Notes: generated by a model from the letters alone, not told the origin. 64,000 nt of DNA from Carposina sasakii (GCA_014607495.2 CP053170.1:1612001-1676000); one strand, 5' to 3'. Shown: positions 47,801 to 57,829, numbered from the stretch's first letter. A program made the numbers and translations.

Positions 47801-50800
47801 GGTCAAAAGCTTTGGAAAGGTCAAGAAAACAGGCGTACACCGGTGTTTTGCGATTAGTATAGTATTGGACAGTGTGCTTAAGACCCAAAATTGCGCTTTC
47901 AGTTGATAGTCCGGGACGAAATGAATAAGACTGGCTGCTTAGCCTCTGCAGTTACATCGAGATTGGAGTACCACAAGGGACACTACTGGGTCCTTGGCGT
48001 GCCGCAAGGCACTTTACTAGGCCTCTACCCAATGCCTCTAGCTTTATGCTTCGATGGAAATGTGTCAAGCCTTGATGCTTATCTCTACGTTTTTATTTTG
48101 TGCTATAGGTATGCAGTTTCTTTCAAGTCATTTGACTTAATAGTTTTTCATTTGATTTATGGGCGGTAACTGATGTCTTCTTTGATAACAAGCAACATTC
48201 GAAATAAATTTACCAAAAGTATTTATATAGGGTTCCTGTAGCTACATAAAAATTAACAATATTTCTAGATGATAGACATAGCAGAACACTGTTTAGTGGA
48301 ACCAACATCGAAGGTAGAACAGATAAGGTCTCATTTCCACTACGTTATTAAGAATTTTGAGGACGTCAGGACGTTTGATTCCGTCAATAAATGCAGTAAC
48401 GAGCTGCCGGACGAAGTCGCGGCTGCGCATTGTATTCTTCACCAAGCTGTTCTGTAAGTAATTATTTAGGGTCATATCTGACGGAAGATGCGTCAATATA
48501 GATAGGCGTAATATATAGATAGAGTATCGTATACATCGGTTGAGTGTGAAATGTTTTGTGATATATTTACCTGTTCTGACGTTACGCGACCGACAAATAC
48601 GCGACGGATTTTCCGTCAGATATTAACCGACCCTTAATACATAAAAAATAATTTTCGCTATTTATCTACTTCATTTTCGCGAGAGCACATGTAAATGGAT
48701 TGATTGATTAAATAGCTATTCAAAATTTAAAAGTATGTAAATGAAGATTTAATGAATCAGCGTGGTTGGATAGTCCCATCCCTTCGTCCTATATATAGAT
48801 ACGCGAATTGTGGACTAAGAGCCGGGAGAGCTTATGCCCAGCAGTGGGCTAAGTAATATAATATAGGTATAACTTCGTACATAACGTTTCGCGACTGCAA
48901 GTTTCTTAATCAGCCTACCGGCCCCCTGATTACGTAAAAACAATAGCAAAGCCAAAACCGCGCGATCGCGATAATTGAGAGTGTGTGCGTGCGCGCAACG
49001 AGCGCTCGGCGTCCTCCCGCGCCCCGCACCTCGCCCAAGCACACGCATTGCTATTGCTTTTACGTAATCAGGGAGGGGGCGGACTTTGTAGTCCCGTGAT
49101 TTTAGAAAAATACACAATTTATTGCGCAATTTTTTTTAGCTTCAACGAAACCATCCAAGATAACCTAGTGACAATAGTGGAGATTAAAACTCGCCAGCAC
49201 GCGCAGGAGATGAACGAGTCCCTATACAACGTCCATCTTTGCCTCAACGATTTCGTGCCAAACTTCTTTAAGCAACTCCTCGTCGACTCCTATACTGATA
49301 AATGTGGGTACCTGAAGGTGGTCAATGCGTCTATAGCTGATCTGGTGAAGGATAAGTGGAGGAAGAACGAGACCAAGTTTCCTCTTAAATGGGGACCGTT
49401 GGTAAAGCTGTTGAAATCGAAGTAAGTGTTTTACAACAAGACCTCTAGTGGTTTTGTTTTTATTTATGCATATTAGCTTATAATATCTATTTAGAATCGG
49501 AAACATTTCCCATTGGATTACCGGTAGTTAGATTAGATATTTGTGCCCGAGAGCGGCGGTTGTGTCACGCTTTACCACGTGGAAACTGGTGAAGAACTGG
49601 TAACTGGTGAAAAGTGGCTGTGTAATTTCGATACCTGATTTCACCGACGTCTCCTAAGATTTAGAACTTTCCTATCGCATTTTAAGTATCAGTTTTGACA
49701 ACATTCGATTTTACCAAAGTACCTACCTATAAGGATTTCCTAACAGCTTAAAAGATCTCCTAAGATTAGAAGCTCGAATTTCGGGCTCTTAAGTTTAGGT
49801 GACATTTATGTTTGGATTTGTATTACCTACCTAGAATTCACGATTTCAAAGATATGGATAACATACATACGAGTAACTCAACTATGATAGTTTTTACGCT
49901 ATTGAAGCAGTCGAAGCAGTACAAAGACGTAGCTTATTTGCTCGAAGGCGTTTATACCGCGGAAGGCCGAATTGCTTTCAACGACAGTTGACAGTGACAA
50001 GACAACTAGGTCTGTTTTGTATACAGCCTCATTTTACATTTTTTGACCGTAATTAATAAATGTATTGACAAAATTTATAAGAAATAAGGTTTTTGGCTAT
50101 ATTAAAACACATTGTACTGATATAATTGTAACTTATTTAAATTAATTTCGTTGTAGACAATTTTCAAATATGTTGTCAAACAAACAAACACACGATTTTA
50201 CGAATTCGGTTTTCGACATCACTATTATGTAAGAAGTCCGTACTTTTGTGAGTCCCTTTGTTGGTGAAAAGCAATTTAAGTTAGAAGTTAGTTTAGGAGA
50301 TGTCTTTCTCTAAAATCTTCCTAACAAAGAGACCGTTTAGGGAGCACTGGTGAAATCCGGCAGAAAATAATATAAAAAAACACTTCTGCCCAACCTCTTT
50401 AGAGGTTATCAGATCAGACACGACTGTATGTATTTTTCACATGAAGACACCCTTACTCGAAGAGGTATTTTATATGTACTGTAGGTAGGTACTCATAAAG
50501 TTGAAGTGTTATGTTCTAACCTTCTCTTCTAGATAAGAATGACCTAGTGCTAATTTGCCTTTGGCCACTAAAGCTATGGTCACGGCCGTCACCACAACCT
50601 GCACCCGTATGATGAATTTGGTGAGAGCGAGATGTCTCACTTTTAAACGTCAAATCCACAGCGCTAAGTAATAACTAGACAAGGCAAGTGTTTCTACTTG
50701 GTGTGTAAAAAGGGATTGCAAACCACTTCTATCAGCCCTAATTCATTCAGTCCTGGCTCGAGAACGAGTGTCTATTCTAATTCTTAAGTCTATTTTTTAC

Positions 50801-51197
50801 ATGCAAAGCATATAGGTACACTTAGTTTATCTAGTTATTAATAGCTCTGTGAATTTGACGTTTAAAAATGAGACATCTCGCTCTCACCAAATCATCATGC
50901 GGGTGCTGAAACACACAAAAATCTATGCCTCTGCTGCAGTGCTCAGCTGGGTCTAATTTTGCATAATATGTAACCTTGGACTCCGCAGGTCCAAAGTTAC
51001 ATGCAAAATTAAACCCAGCAGAGGCGGTACGATCGGGAAATTGAACCTGCTAGAGTAAGTTGGGACTTAAATTAAAAAACAGTATTTTTTTCAGGTTGGC
51101 ATCCCCTGAGAAAAATCTGCAGCAAGAACCTCTATTTCTGACCCTAGTTGCCGCAAATATTAGCTCAAACGATATTGTTCAAACGCTGTATAAGTAA
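35839..51197 (+). CDS. uncharacterised secreted protein, five exons
   Basis: I do not recognise this gene. The exons are 35839-35901, 37136-37399, 48269-48453, 49140-49421 and 51095-51197, all with GT-AG borders and matching phases (0, 0, 2, 2), for 298 aa. Exon 1 is a complete signal peptide ([20 protein letters not shown]), so secretion is likely. The rest is mostly helical-looking and charged, with scattered cysteines. NXS/T sites occur at FNETIQ, MNESLY, VNASIA and ANISSN. There is no transmembrane segment after the signal. The exon 2-3 join crosses a 10.9-kb intron loaded with transposons, so that link is the weakest. The 3' UTR appears to include a Helitron-like piece (51235-51570). It could be a lineage-specific haemolymph, silk-gland or reproductive protein, but nothing in the sequence says which. 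Confidence 0.72.
36290..36470 (+). repeat. SINE-like repeat in intron 1 of the secreted-protein gene
   Basis: CCGTGCATGTCGTGAGAGTC through CCACTTTGGGAATACAG, the family of 2225-2460. Confidence 0.55.
36610..36969. mobile_element. TIR MITE, family 'TTCCCGAAAACTACGGAATC', copy 2
   Basis: Starts TACAGGATGATTTTTGATC and ends ACACCCTGTATA. Confidence 0.75.
37471..37474. repeat. Gypsy target-site duplication, left (GCAT)
   Basis: GCAT precedes the left LTR and recurs at 41889-41892. Confidence 0.8.
37475..37702 (-). repeat. Gypsy 3' LTR
   Basis: 228 bp, apparently identical to 41661-41888. On the minus strand it begins TGTAGCGAGTAGG and ends CCACTACA. Confidence 0.95.
37726..40773 (-). CDS. pol: Gypsy Pol polyprotein (PR-RT-RH-IN)
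   Basis: Open for 1015 residues. It codes for an aspartic protease with DTGS at residues 27-30, then a reverse transcriptase with YLDD at 327-330. RNase H follows with [14 protein letters not shown]. An HHCC zinc-binding domain of the integrase comes next ([10 protein letters not shown]...CQQCQRSK). The integrase core has catalytic D734, D793 and E829, the last two separated by the standard 35 residues. This domain order is Gypsy (Metaviridae)-type. The frame is open upstream of residue 1 to about 40803 and overlaps the end of gag in the -1 frame, so it is probably made as a Gag-Pol fusion by frameshifting. No lesions are visible, so the copy could be active. Confidence 0.96.
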   Translation of the reverse strand: MAENDCLAKPSRLFVTDRKTKIQYLIDTGSDLCVFPRSAVRGKRFKTEYELFAANGSIISTYGYLSLTLDLGLRRAFTWRFIVADVSKPIIGVDFLGYYNLLVDCRNQLLVDGVTTLTVPVPKQHSSKDISSVRTFTDVTDYHNILKEFPEITRPAGTPRAPKHNTVHHIRTTPGPPVFSRPRRLDPERLKIAKKEFEDMLQSGTARKSESPWSSALHLVRKKNDGWRPCGDYRALNARTIPDRYPVPNIQDISHQLSGNTIFSTCDLVKAYNQIPVYEEDIAKTAITTPFGLYEFPYMTFGLRNAAQTFQRFMHEVLRGLDFCFGYLDDILIFSKDREQHQHHLNLLFKRLSEYGVLINTSKCVFGKPEVTFLGYTVTAAGIQPLSIKTQAIQEFPVPKTVKELRRFLGMINFYHRFIPLAADIQAPLNNLLAGTKTKSSQPVNMTPELLAAFDKCKQSLSDAALLAHPDPRAPLSVQTDASETAIGAVLQQRVNEQWQPLAFFSRKLSPSQRKYSPYDRELLAIYEAIRYFRFMVEAKNFFILTDHKPLSFAFASQRANCSPRQFRYLDFISQFTTDIRYVAGKDNVVADTLSRINEIHSPLDYLSLANEQENDSELQDLLRNGSSLKLEKIKLPDVDCEVYCDTSIATRPFVTKSFRKQVFDTLHNLSHPGRKATVQLVAQRFVWPGIRKDCRQWVKECQQCQRSKIHRHTEAPLSAFSTPSGRFKHIHLDLIGPLPLSSGNRYCLTIVDRVTRWPEAYPIPDMTAETCASAITSGWIARFGCPEHITTDRGRQFISHTFKELAALIGATHHTTTSYHPAAKGLVERLHRQLKAAITCHATSTWTEALPWVLLGIRTACKDDLEASTAELVYGEPLRLPGQFFTSKTDEEVDLTNIIGRLRSHMTKLTPQPTTWHTHSNRTFYVPRELNTATHVFLRQGPVRRPLEAPYLGPYKVLQRDGKTFDIDVQGKTQRVSIDRLKPAFCTQETSHREQPATTTRSGRSVRFPDYYRP
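40785..41621 (-). CDS. gag: Gypsy Gag protein
   Basis: I start it at the ATG at 41621 ([11 protein letters not shown]), 278 aa. A longer frame from 41711 begins inside the LTR and is unlikely to be used. The body carries the capsid-like [10 protein letters not shown] and [17 protein letters not shown] segments. The C-terminus has an atypical nucleocapsid knuckle, [18 protein letters not shown], with CHCC-like spacing, known from several arthropod Gypsy elements. An arginine/serine-rich stretch precedes it. Confidence 0.93.
   Translation of the reverse strand: MTDKEEYMDAAAEKLESCRVGVRTPVFNPHDPVLWFAQLEGQFILSNITTDSTKFYYVISQLEPQHTAEVRDLIITPPVTGKYEKLKAELIKRLSASQERKIKQLLIDEELGDRKPSQFLRHLQNLSGTAIPDEFIRTIWSSRLPTSLQTILVTQPHTSLEQLAELADRVDEIVPTNEQVNGRVAGRVTGQVASTSQSEAAINMLTDKVEELSRKLENLTHRHTRPRSRARQKFHNYRSRSRSHSRSADYCWYHYHFGERARKCTKPCSYTTKKSENY
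41642..41659 (-). other. Gypsy primer-binding site
   Basis: On the minus strand TGGTGACCCCGAACGAAC follows the 5' LTR after one base. A TGG start is complementary to a tRNA 3' CCA; I did not identify which tRNA. Confidence 0.75.
41661..41888 (-). repeat. Gypsy 5' LTR
   Basis: Apparently identical partner of 37475-37702. It should contain the element promoter. Confidence 0.95.
41889..41892. repeat. Gypsy target-site duplication, right (GCAT)
   Basis: Matches 37471-37474. Confidence 0.8.
42410..43085. repeat. GC-rich block, probably the tail of a LINE
   Basis: Clearly more GC-rich than its surroundings, with no intact frame and no recognised domain. It ends just before an AATAATAATAA tract. 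It may be 3' sequence of an R1-type LINE, but no reverse-transcriptase motif is present, so the class is a guess. Confidence 0.35.
43567..45475 (+). pseudogene. hAT transposase, broken by a 5-bp microsatellite slippage
   Basis: Two overlapping-frame pieces, 43567-44403 and 44405-45475, make one hAT transposase of about 630 aa. The N-terminus has a BED-like zinc finger (LCSICGF...[11 protein letters not shown]). The central part has [11 protein letters not shown] and [12 protein letters not shown], and GCPAHILHN follows. The C-terminus has the hAT dimerisation region [20 protein letters not shown]. The frame changes at a run of three GATGT pentamers (44393-44407), where a run with one GATGT would restore the frame, so the lesion looks like slippage that added 10 bp. 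The downstream part is otherwise undamaged, pointing to a fairly recent inactivation. Confidence 0.93.
45504..46287 (-). mobile_element. Helentron-like non-autonomous element, copy 3 (in hAT)
   Basis: Inverted relative to the copies at 13300 and 21947. It starts GACGTGAAACGTC after a T-run and ends CAGCCCCACCCGC before another T-run. It lies in the untranslated 3' part of the hAT element. The inner Helitron-like insert (TCTATACTAATATTATAAAG...GTGGGCGGCTGCTA, about 45878-46081) is visible. Confidence 0.78.
46640..46790. repeat. A-rich simple repeats
   Basis: (AAAAT)n at about 46642-46672 and a run of 18 or more As at about 46748-46765. They sit at the 3' side of the minus-strand LINE and may be its simple-repeat tail. 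Confidence 0.6.
46881..47940 (-). pseudogene. LINE reverse transcriptase fragment
   Basis: The minus-strand frame gives a reverse transcriptase: [53 protein letters not shown] and [10 protein letters not shown] (catalytic Asp pair), then [18 protein letters not shown] and a C-terminal part. It stays open for 335 residues or more, so it is a rather young fragment. The endonuclease domain is missing (5' truncation near 47940). The clade is uncertain; it differs from the Jockey/CR1-like copy at 20990-23000. Confidence 0.88.
47961..48030 (+). pseudogene. two fused scraps of LINE reverse transcriptase
   Basis: GVPQGTLLG is encoded at 47965 and again at 47996 in a different frame, with different third-position bases. 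These are two short RT remnants joined head to tail. Confidence 0.55.
50600..50907. mobile_element. TIR element with ~60-bp arms
   Basis: CACCCGTATGATGAATTTGG...TTTGACGTTTAAA-type arms are inverted at 50600-50660 and 50847-50907 and share the GAGAGCGAGATGTCTCA block. It lies in intron 4 of the secreted-protein gene. No coding content. Confidence 0.7.
50947..51018. repeat. imperfect hairpin
   Basis: CTGGGTCTAATTTTGCAT...ATGCAAAATTAAACCCAG with inner arms around CTTTGGACC. It lies 76 bases before the last exon of the secreted-protein gene. Confidence 0.6.
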
Positions 51198-51234
51198 TCT
51201 AGTTGTAGATAGATACGTCAATTTATATTCTTAA

Positions 51235-51570
51235 GTAGTGGTCGCCCGCGACTCCGTCCGCGTGGACTACAGAAAAAACAAAATGTCGAAATTATCCGGG
51301 ATGAAAACATTTTCCCGGGATAAAAAGTAGCCTATATGTTAAGTGGGACCTGTCACAATATATTACTGAAAACTGCATGTGAAATCGGTTCAGCCGTTTC
51401 TGAGATTAGCGTGCACAAACGCACAGACAAACAGACAAAAATTACAAAAATCTTTATTTTGGGTACTATTGCGTTGATAAAGGTCCTCATCATCATTATC
51501 ATTCGTCATAAAAAATTTTCTCATGTATCTTCCATGTACAGACAGCGATCCGTTACATTTTTATTATATG
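51235..51570 (-). mobile_element. Helitron-like element in 3' flank of the secreted-protein gene
   Basis: Begins GTCGCCCGCGACTCCGTCC and ends near TCCATGTACAGACAGCGATC...TTTTTATTATATG; inverse of 29022-29395. Confidence 0.75.
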
Positions 51571-52084
51571 TTTTATATATTTTTATGAATATTATATTAC
51601 TATCGTTAAATCTAATTTAATTATTATAGAAATAAGACAATATTGTAAATAGATAGTAATTAAATAAATTCATTAACAATTCACAAATTTCCTTTTTTTT
51701 TTACCTAACTCAAGTGTTCTCAAACTGCATGATCACAAAGGAGATCATATAGCTACGATTAGAATAGCAAAGTCAGATGTAAAAAGATCAGGTGACAAGC
51801 TAGCTCATCGCTTCTGACGGCGACTCTTACGTCATAGCAAGGTAGGTATACGATAGGATATCTCCTATCCAGCCATGTATCCAGCCAGCGCCGGCCCAAA
51901 GTAAATTTTAGAATAGAGCGAGATCCAATTATGGCGCCTCTCCTGTTTGCTCCTAATAATATATACCTATATCTTTACCATTTAGGCGCCCTCTAGGATT
52001 TGGCGCCTGGAGCGATTGCTCCGTTCGCCGTATGGGCGGGCCGGCACTGGATAAAACTGATGTAATCTAGTAAAACCTCGCATC

Positions 52085-52215
52085 GAGAGCCTCTCGCAGA
52101 GCACGCCACAAGGCTTCTTCCATTTTAGCCATCCTGTTACTACCAGCCACCCTCTTCAAGTCATCGGTCCATCTGGTCGGAGGGCGTCCAACGCTACGTT
52201 TGCCGAGGCGCGTTA
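52085..52215 (-). repeat. LINE C-terminal coding fragment
   Basis: Minus strand reads GRPPTRWTDDLKRVAGSN and MEEALWRALRE, the familiar end of RTE-like LINE proteins. Confidence 0.7.
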
Positions 52216-52429
52216 ATTACGTATGTATGTAGGTTATCACGTTATCCGACAGTATTCGACCAGGTGCAGTGGCTGGTGACATTGTGTATTGAATTCTGAA
52301 CGATATAAAACGACAAAAAAGCATGGCCGGTTAGTGATTGTGCGTAGTCCTACATGGATATAGCAGATCTAGGTATATAGGAGGTACGTGGTTAAAATAG
52401 GTTTTATAATGAAGATATAACGTAGTAGG

Positions 52430-52700
52430 CACCTGGCACACTGGCAGGTCATTGGTTCGAATCAAAGTAGATGTAGGTAAACATTGATATGGTGATTATG
52501 CCTGTTTGTTTCCGAGTCGTGGATGTTTCATTGAACCCAAAGTTTGGACCGATTTGCAGAAACATGTTCACAGTCCCACACGGAAACAGCCGTGACTCGA
52601 AAACAAATATATGCTACTTATTTATCTTAGCAATCATATTATGAGCAGCACCTAGTACCGGATTCGAACCCAGGACCAACTACGCCATTCGGTCGCCAAA
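52430..52700. repeat. tRNA-derived SINE pieces, two orientations
   Basis: A + strand B box (GGTTCGAATC) is at about 52453 and a minus-strand one (GGATTCGAACCCAGGACC) is at about 52656. They lie immediately upstream of the desaturase start. Confidence 0.5.
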
Positions 52701-52759
52701 ATTTATAATGCAATATACCGTTTGGGCTTTTCCTGTAAAATTACAATATTTTAGCCACA

Positions 52760-55704
52760 ATGGTTCAATCAACAACAACTTCAACATTAGCACTACAAGA
52801 TCCACGGTTAGAAAAATCTGAAGAAATCTATACTTATCTCAAAGCACCTGAAATCATCGATCCATATGAAGCTGCACGACCCCGAAATGAACCTAAGTTT
52901 ATGAACAAAGTTAGACAGTGGGAAAAGAAATTGGGTTTTGTAACACCCCTGAAGTGGACAAGTATAATATATTTACTAATATTTCATTTACTACCAATCA
53001 GCTGGGTGGCATATATGGTAAAAACTTCAGATTATTGCCAAGTGAAGACTTTAGTATTGTGTAAGTATTTGCTGACACATTTAAAATCTAAATATCAACC
53101 TCATCCCGCTTGAGCTTCGCGTTTATTCGCTCGTCTGCACCATGTTCTTTGCTTCTACGTTGAAACAGCAATGGACTTGTTGCTGAACATAGGCTACTCC
53201 AAAACTTCCACTGCGACTGGTTAGAAGAGGCCTGCATCCAGCAGATACCCGCGACCCTGACTAGGTCGTCCGTCCATGCCGGTGGCCTTCCCACGTTGCG
53301 CTTGCTATCTGATCGATACCACACTCTATCTATGTATCCAGCTTCCTGCACCCCCTGCTGAGTCCTCCTCTTCAGTAAGCCACTTTACTCGGACCTGCGT
53401 CAGCCTCATCCACCGGTGACCAGAGAAGTTGGTAATGTCGTTAGACCATCGGGCTGGTGGCCTGACTCTAGGTGACTTTGCGTCGCTTGGTCATCGCTCT
53501 AGTCTATAATCGCCCCTCCTGACCAAATGTCTAGACTATATCATAAAATTGTATGTTTTTACTATTCCAGCATATGTGTTCTATCAGATCATGGGATTCG
53601 GTGTAACTGGTGGCGTCCATAGGTATTGGACGCATCGCTCATATAAAGCCACTTTACCTCTGCAGCTGTTTCTCACATTATGCTTCACAATGGCCGGGCA
53701 GGTATGATGTCTGCAGAATTAGAAACGCTTGGAAGCTTGGAAGATATATAGGTAGAAGAGGCTGCACAGGGCGAAGGGATATCGCTTACTGTGCAGTTTC
53801 TATATTGCTCAAGATTACATAAAGCACATTCCAAACATTTTATATGTATAAGGAAGTTGTGAGGATCTCTAATTATGTTCTGTAGGTTATAGAATAAGAA
53901 TCTTTTTCAGAATAACATATTCGAATGGGTGCGTGATCACCGCGTCCATCACAAGTTCTCTGACACTTCTGCAGATCCTCATAACATCAAGCGAGGGTTC
54001 TTCTTCTCGCATATGGGATGGCTGATGATGAAGAAGCATCCCGACGTTATAAAGGAGGGCAGAAAGATAAACATGGACGATATTAAAGATGATCCAATTA
54101 TCAAGTTTCAAGTCAAGTGAGTCCAAAAGGATTTTCGATCTTATATATGAAGTATATGATCCTCAAATTGAGGTATATAGGTATAGTGGTTCATCAGCAG
54201 GAATAGCGACAGTAACTTCATACAAAATGTCTGATAATTTTCATAAATACTGGCGCTGGCTGATGCCTACCTCACAAAATCTTCACTCGCCCCTAACAAT
54301 ACCCAGACATGGGGTTTCTACTCTACACTTACAAAACCAATGTCCTCATATAACTATTGAAGGTTTATCCAATGGGCTCGATTCACCGTCACTACATATT
54401 ATAAAAACAAAGTCGCTTTCTGCTGTCTGTCCCTATGTATGCTTAGATATTTCAAAATAGGAAGCGGATTTTGATGCGGTTTTTTTTAATAGATAGAGTG
54501 ATTCACGAGGAAGGTTTATAATGTATAACTAGGGACCCGCCCCGGATTCGCACGGGAGTAATGCGCTCTCACGCGGGCGAAGCCGTGGGCGGCCGCTAGT
54601 TAACTACCTATATATATTTTTACGTGTGTTTCAGATACTTCATACCGTTAAAGCTGTTATTTAGCCTGGTGGTTCCAATGTTTCTACTGGCTACGTTATC
54701 AGACGAGAGGCTTCATCATGCGGCTTTATGCCAAGTTGGTGCACTGGTGTACAGTTACCATTGCACATGGTCAGTGAACAGCTTTGCCCATCGTTGGGGA
54801 AACAAGCCCTATGACAAGTATGTATTTGTAAGTTTGAAAATGCTATAAACGTGGGTGTGGAATGACCTTTATGATCTTCATTGAGGGGTCGCCCACTACC
54901 GGGCCCTACACCCTCCGCTGACCCTCGGATCTGCCGACTCATGATCACGAACACAAGACACTACGGTCGCAATGAGAAGCCAGATCCAAGCACCTAGCAT
55001 GCAACCATGCAGCGGAGGGTGTAGGGCCCGGTGGTGGGCGACCCCTCAATGGAGATTTGAACTTCCGAATAGTGACGCCTGATACAATTAAATATCCACT
55101 TTATGATCCCTTTAGTTCTGGCTACCCCGTTTCAACGCACAGCCTAAACCTGAAGACATTGCATTGCGCTTTTGCCTTATATTGTGCTATGTCTATACCG
55201 AAACCGTTGATCGGAGATTTGAAATTTGGAGGGTGTGTCACATATATACAAAGGTATGACAGTCAATCGATAAAAAGGGATTAAAAGGGAAAAAAGGGGG
55301 CAAAATTTTTTGATCCAATCTATTTCAAATTTTGCATAAACATATCATGAGGAGTTTAGGATAACAAGCACTTCCCAAAACCCCCACGTGAACGGGATGA
55401 ATTCAAAATTTTACGCGAGCTTCGTTGTGGGCGTCATCTTATTATCGTAAATCTTTTCAGGACCATAGATCCAACTGAAAACCGGTTCGTGGCATTCTTT
55501 GCGATCGGCGAAGGCTGGCACAACTACCACCACGCCTTCCCCTGGGACTACAAGACATCAGAGCTGATGTACACCCTCAACCTCACCACATGCATCATCA
55601 ACGGGTTCGCTAAGCTCGGCTGGGCGTACGATATGAAGACTGCGTCGCCATCTTTAATAAAAGCTGTTGCAAGGAACCGTGGTGAAGGCGGAGACAAAGA
55701 TTAA
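52760..55704 (+). CDS. acyl-CoA desaturase, three-histidine-box family
   Basis: An integral endoplasmic-reticulum enzyme that introduces a double bond into fatty acyl-CoA using a di-iron centre. Exons 52760-53060, 53571-53701, 53911-54116, 54635-54817 and 55461-55704 join in phase to 354 aa. Histidine boxes are HRYWTH (residues 117-122), HRVHH (154-158) and HNYHH (294-298), with the right spacing. Hydrophobic spans occur at about residues 75-95 and 105-115, then within LKLLFSLVVPMFLLATL. All iron ligands expected from the family are present. The first box reads HRY, where insect Delta-9/Delta-11 desaturases usually have HRL. The four-residue site before the third box, used to name lepidopteran desaturase groups, reads DPTE. 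Regiospecificity cannot be told from sequence; a divergent paralogue with a role in lipid or pheromone metabolism is possible. Confidence 0.96.
53100..53530 (-). repeat. LINE C-terminal fragment in desaturase intron 1
   Basis: Minus strand gives GRPPAWTDDLVRVAGICWMQ followed by ASSNQSQWKFW, an RTE-like LINE protein end. Not a host exon. Confidence 0.7.
54470..54602 (+). mobile_element. Helitron-like 3' end in desaturase intron 3
   Basis: CCCGCCCCGGATTCGCACGG and GGGCGAAGCCGTGGGCGGCC followed by GCTAGTT resemble the GC-rich hairpin end of lepidopteran Helitrons. The 5' portion is not identifiable. Confidence 0.55.
54879..55051. repeat. 42-bp inverted repeat in desaturase intron 4
   Basis: CATTGAGGGGTCGCCCAC... 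at 54879-54920 is inverted at 55010-55051 with one visible mismatch. An 89-bp spacer contains no ORF. Confidence 0.8.
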
Positions 55705-56440
55705 TAATATCATAAGGCGCTTTGCAGACGGTGGGGCGGGCCGGGCGAGTCAATTTCATCGCGATCGATAGCGTAAAGGGAATCCTATACTACCATAGAG
55801 AAGGTGTAAAAGTACCTACTTGCCTTAACTCTTATTGGCTCCACGTTGGTGGCTATTAAGCCCCGAATCGCCAACTTGTGCCTGACAGACAAATCGCTCC
55901 TTGGGGTGGTGACCGTTGCCAAAGCAAAAGCTTTGCAATTTTTTTATATTGTTTAAATTCACCTCCTTTTTTTGGAAATCCATCATTTTATCGCAATTCC
56001 TTTCAATTGCGAATTTTCATTACCCATAAAACGATTCGCAGAACTACTAGTACAATATTTAACAAATCCTAGAATTAGGTTACATCGCAATTTCATTTCC
56101 TCGAATATACATTATCTAAAAACACAGTTCACCGTTATTTGTTTTCATGTTTTATACATTTTATCGAAATAATGTTACATCGAAGTTTTGTTACCCATAT
56201 TTTTGTTTCATAGTAAGTTTCAGTTTGCAAAATAATTGAAACATCGATTATTACTTCAATAAATCAATGGACATGGCAAAATACGATTTCAAGCAGTTAA
56301 TTATTTCTTCTTATATTAAAAATCGTGGAATAGTTTTCGGTAAAATGAAATTCGATATTTAAAAATCTGTATTCTAATAGACAGCCCCTTTTTCTGTTTG
56401 GTAGCGGTTTTATTTTGGGGTGCGAACATAGAAAGTAACA
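55705..56440. other. desaturase 3' flank, no further gene
   Basis: AT-rich after about 55920. Part of it is presumably the desaturase 3' UTR. No exon or repeat family was recognised. Confidence 0.4.
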
Positions 56441-56630
56441 TACAGGATGATTTTTGAACGTCAAAGTTCCCGAGACCTACGGAATTTCCTCATCATCACG
56501 ATCATTCTTCTTCATGGAAGCATACCTGGGAAAGTGTCTGGTTTCCTAAATATTAGGGTCCAACGTGGAGTAAATAGACTGCGTTTTTCTGCATAAATGC
56601 ATATGCCACATACGAAAATCAGTCAACAAC
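56441..56630. mobile_element. TIR MITE, family 'TTCCCGAAAACTACGGAATC', partial copy 3
   Basis: Starts TACAGGATGATTTTTGAAC and breaks off after TTTTTCTGCATAAATGCA. Confidence 0.65.
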
Positions 56631-56732
56631 TGGCTGAAAAATACATTACTTGAAGGGGACGGTACATGCTTTTAAATTTATATTTTCGAGTCCTGTGTCA
56701 GTGTTCTGTGTTGACGCGGAACTTCTGTTACA

Positions 56733-57121
56733 TACAGGATGATTTTTGGTTGTCAACGTTCCCGAAAACTACGGAATCTCCTCATCATCACGATCATTTT
56801 TCTCCATGGAAGCATACCTGGGAAGTGTCTGGTTTCCAAAATATTAGGGTCCAAAGTTGAGTAAATAGACTGCGTTTTTCTGCATAAATGCACATAGACG
56901 CGCGTAGCAGGATTTTTTCACAAAAAATAATTAATATCTGTCTATAAAAAAACTAACATAAACACTAGACACTATAAATTTCACACGATCAAGGAAATTA
57001 AAAAATTTTTTCAAAAAAAAAAAAAAATTCCCAGCATTTTTTTTGGCATAAACTTACTTTATTTCATGTATAGAGTACGTACACTTCGTTAAAGGTGGCG
57101 ACAAAAAAACACCCTGTATAC
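56733..57121. mobile_element. TIR MITE, family 'TTCCCGAAAACTACGGAATC', copy 4
   Basis: Starts TACAGGATGATTTTTGGTTG and ends ACACCCTGTATA, sharing its last bases with the next element. Confidence 0.78.
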
Positions 57122-57579
57122 AGGATGTTTGTGACAGCCAGGCAAATACTGAGATACTGAACAAGTACCATTGTTTTGAGTTATACGACAATGTCATTAC
57201 TCACAGGAAATTAATTTTTGATTTGATTATACGCAATGTTTGCTTTCCGCGCCAATTGTATCGGGCGATCCTGTGACTAGTTAAATAGGCTTATCGGTTA
57301 TTTTGTGATACATTGCGGTTTTTTGGATCACTTTTGATCAGTTAATTGAACTTTTTTGAAACCAACTTTTTTTTAAATCATCCAAACATGAAAATTTTAT
57401 TTTTAAGTCATTATTTAAGGCCTACTTCTCAACCACACTATTTTTTTTTTCTGAAAAAAAAAATGAAAAAACAGTCGGGAAATTTAAGAATTTTCCTGCG
57501 AAAATTTTCGATGGTTTTCATCTCATGGTCTGAAGTCACCATATCAATATTTTCCTGGCCGTCACAAACACCCTGTATA
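57117..57579. mobile_element. TIR MITE, family 'GTTTGTGACAGCCAGG'
   Basis: Starts TATACAGGATGTTTGTGACAG and ends CTGGCCGTCACAAACACCCT with GTATA. The ends are inverted and nearly exact for about 20 bases. It is a distinct family from its neighbours but has the same terminal ACAGG(A/G)TG. Confidence 0.75.
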
Positions 57580-57829
57580 CAGAATGTAACAAAAAGGGTA
57601 TGTTAAGCGAAAAGCTACGTAAATAGCCCACTGTAGAGAACCCGTTCACAAAATTTGAGACTTGAAATCACATGTTTATTTTTCCCGTTAGTATGGAGAA
57701 TTTTTAAATATCTCAGGAATTTTCACACAATCTTGAAAAATAAACATGTGATTTCGAGTCTCAAATTTTGTGGATAGGTTCTCTATAGTGGACTATTTTT
57801 GTAGCATACCCTTTTTGATACACCCTGTA
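57576..57829. mobile_element. palindromic MITE, family 'ACAGGGTGTAAC', copy at 57.6 kb
   Basis: Self-complementary as at 1591-1816. Its left end overlaps the GTATAC junction with the preceding element. Confidence 0.8.

Noticed and set aside
53088..53351. Minus-strand 87-codon frame in desaturase intron 1
   Set aside because: GRPPAWTDDLVRVAG identifies it as a LINE protein end, not a host exon.
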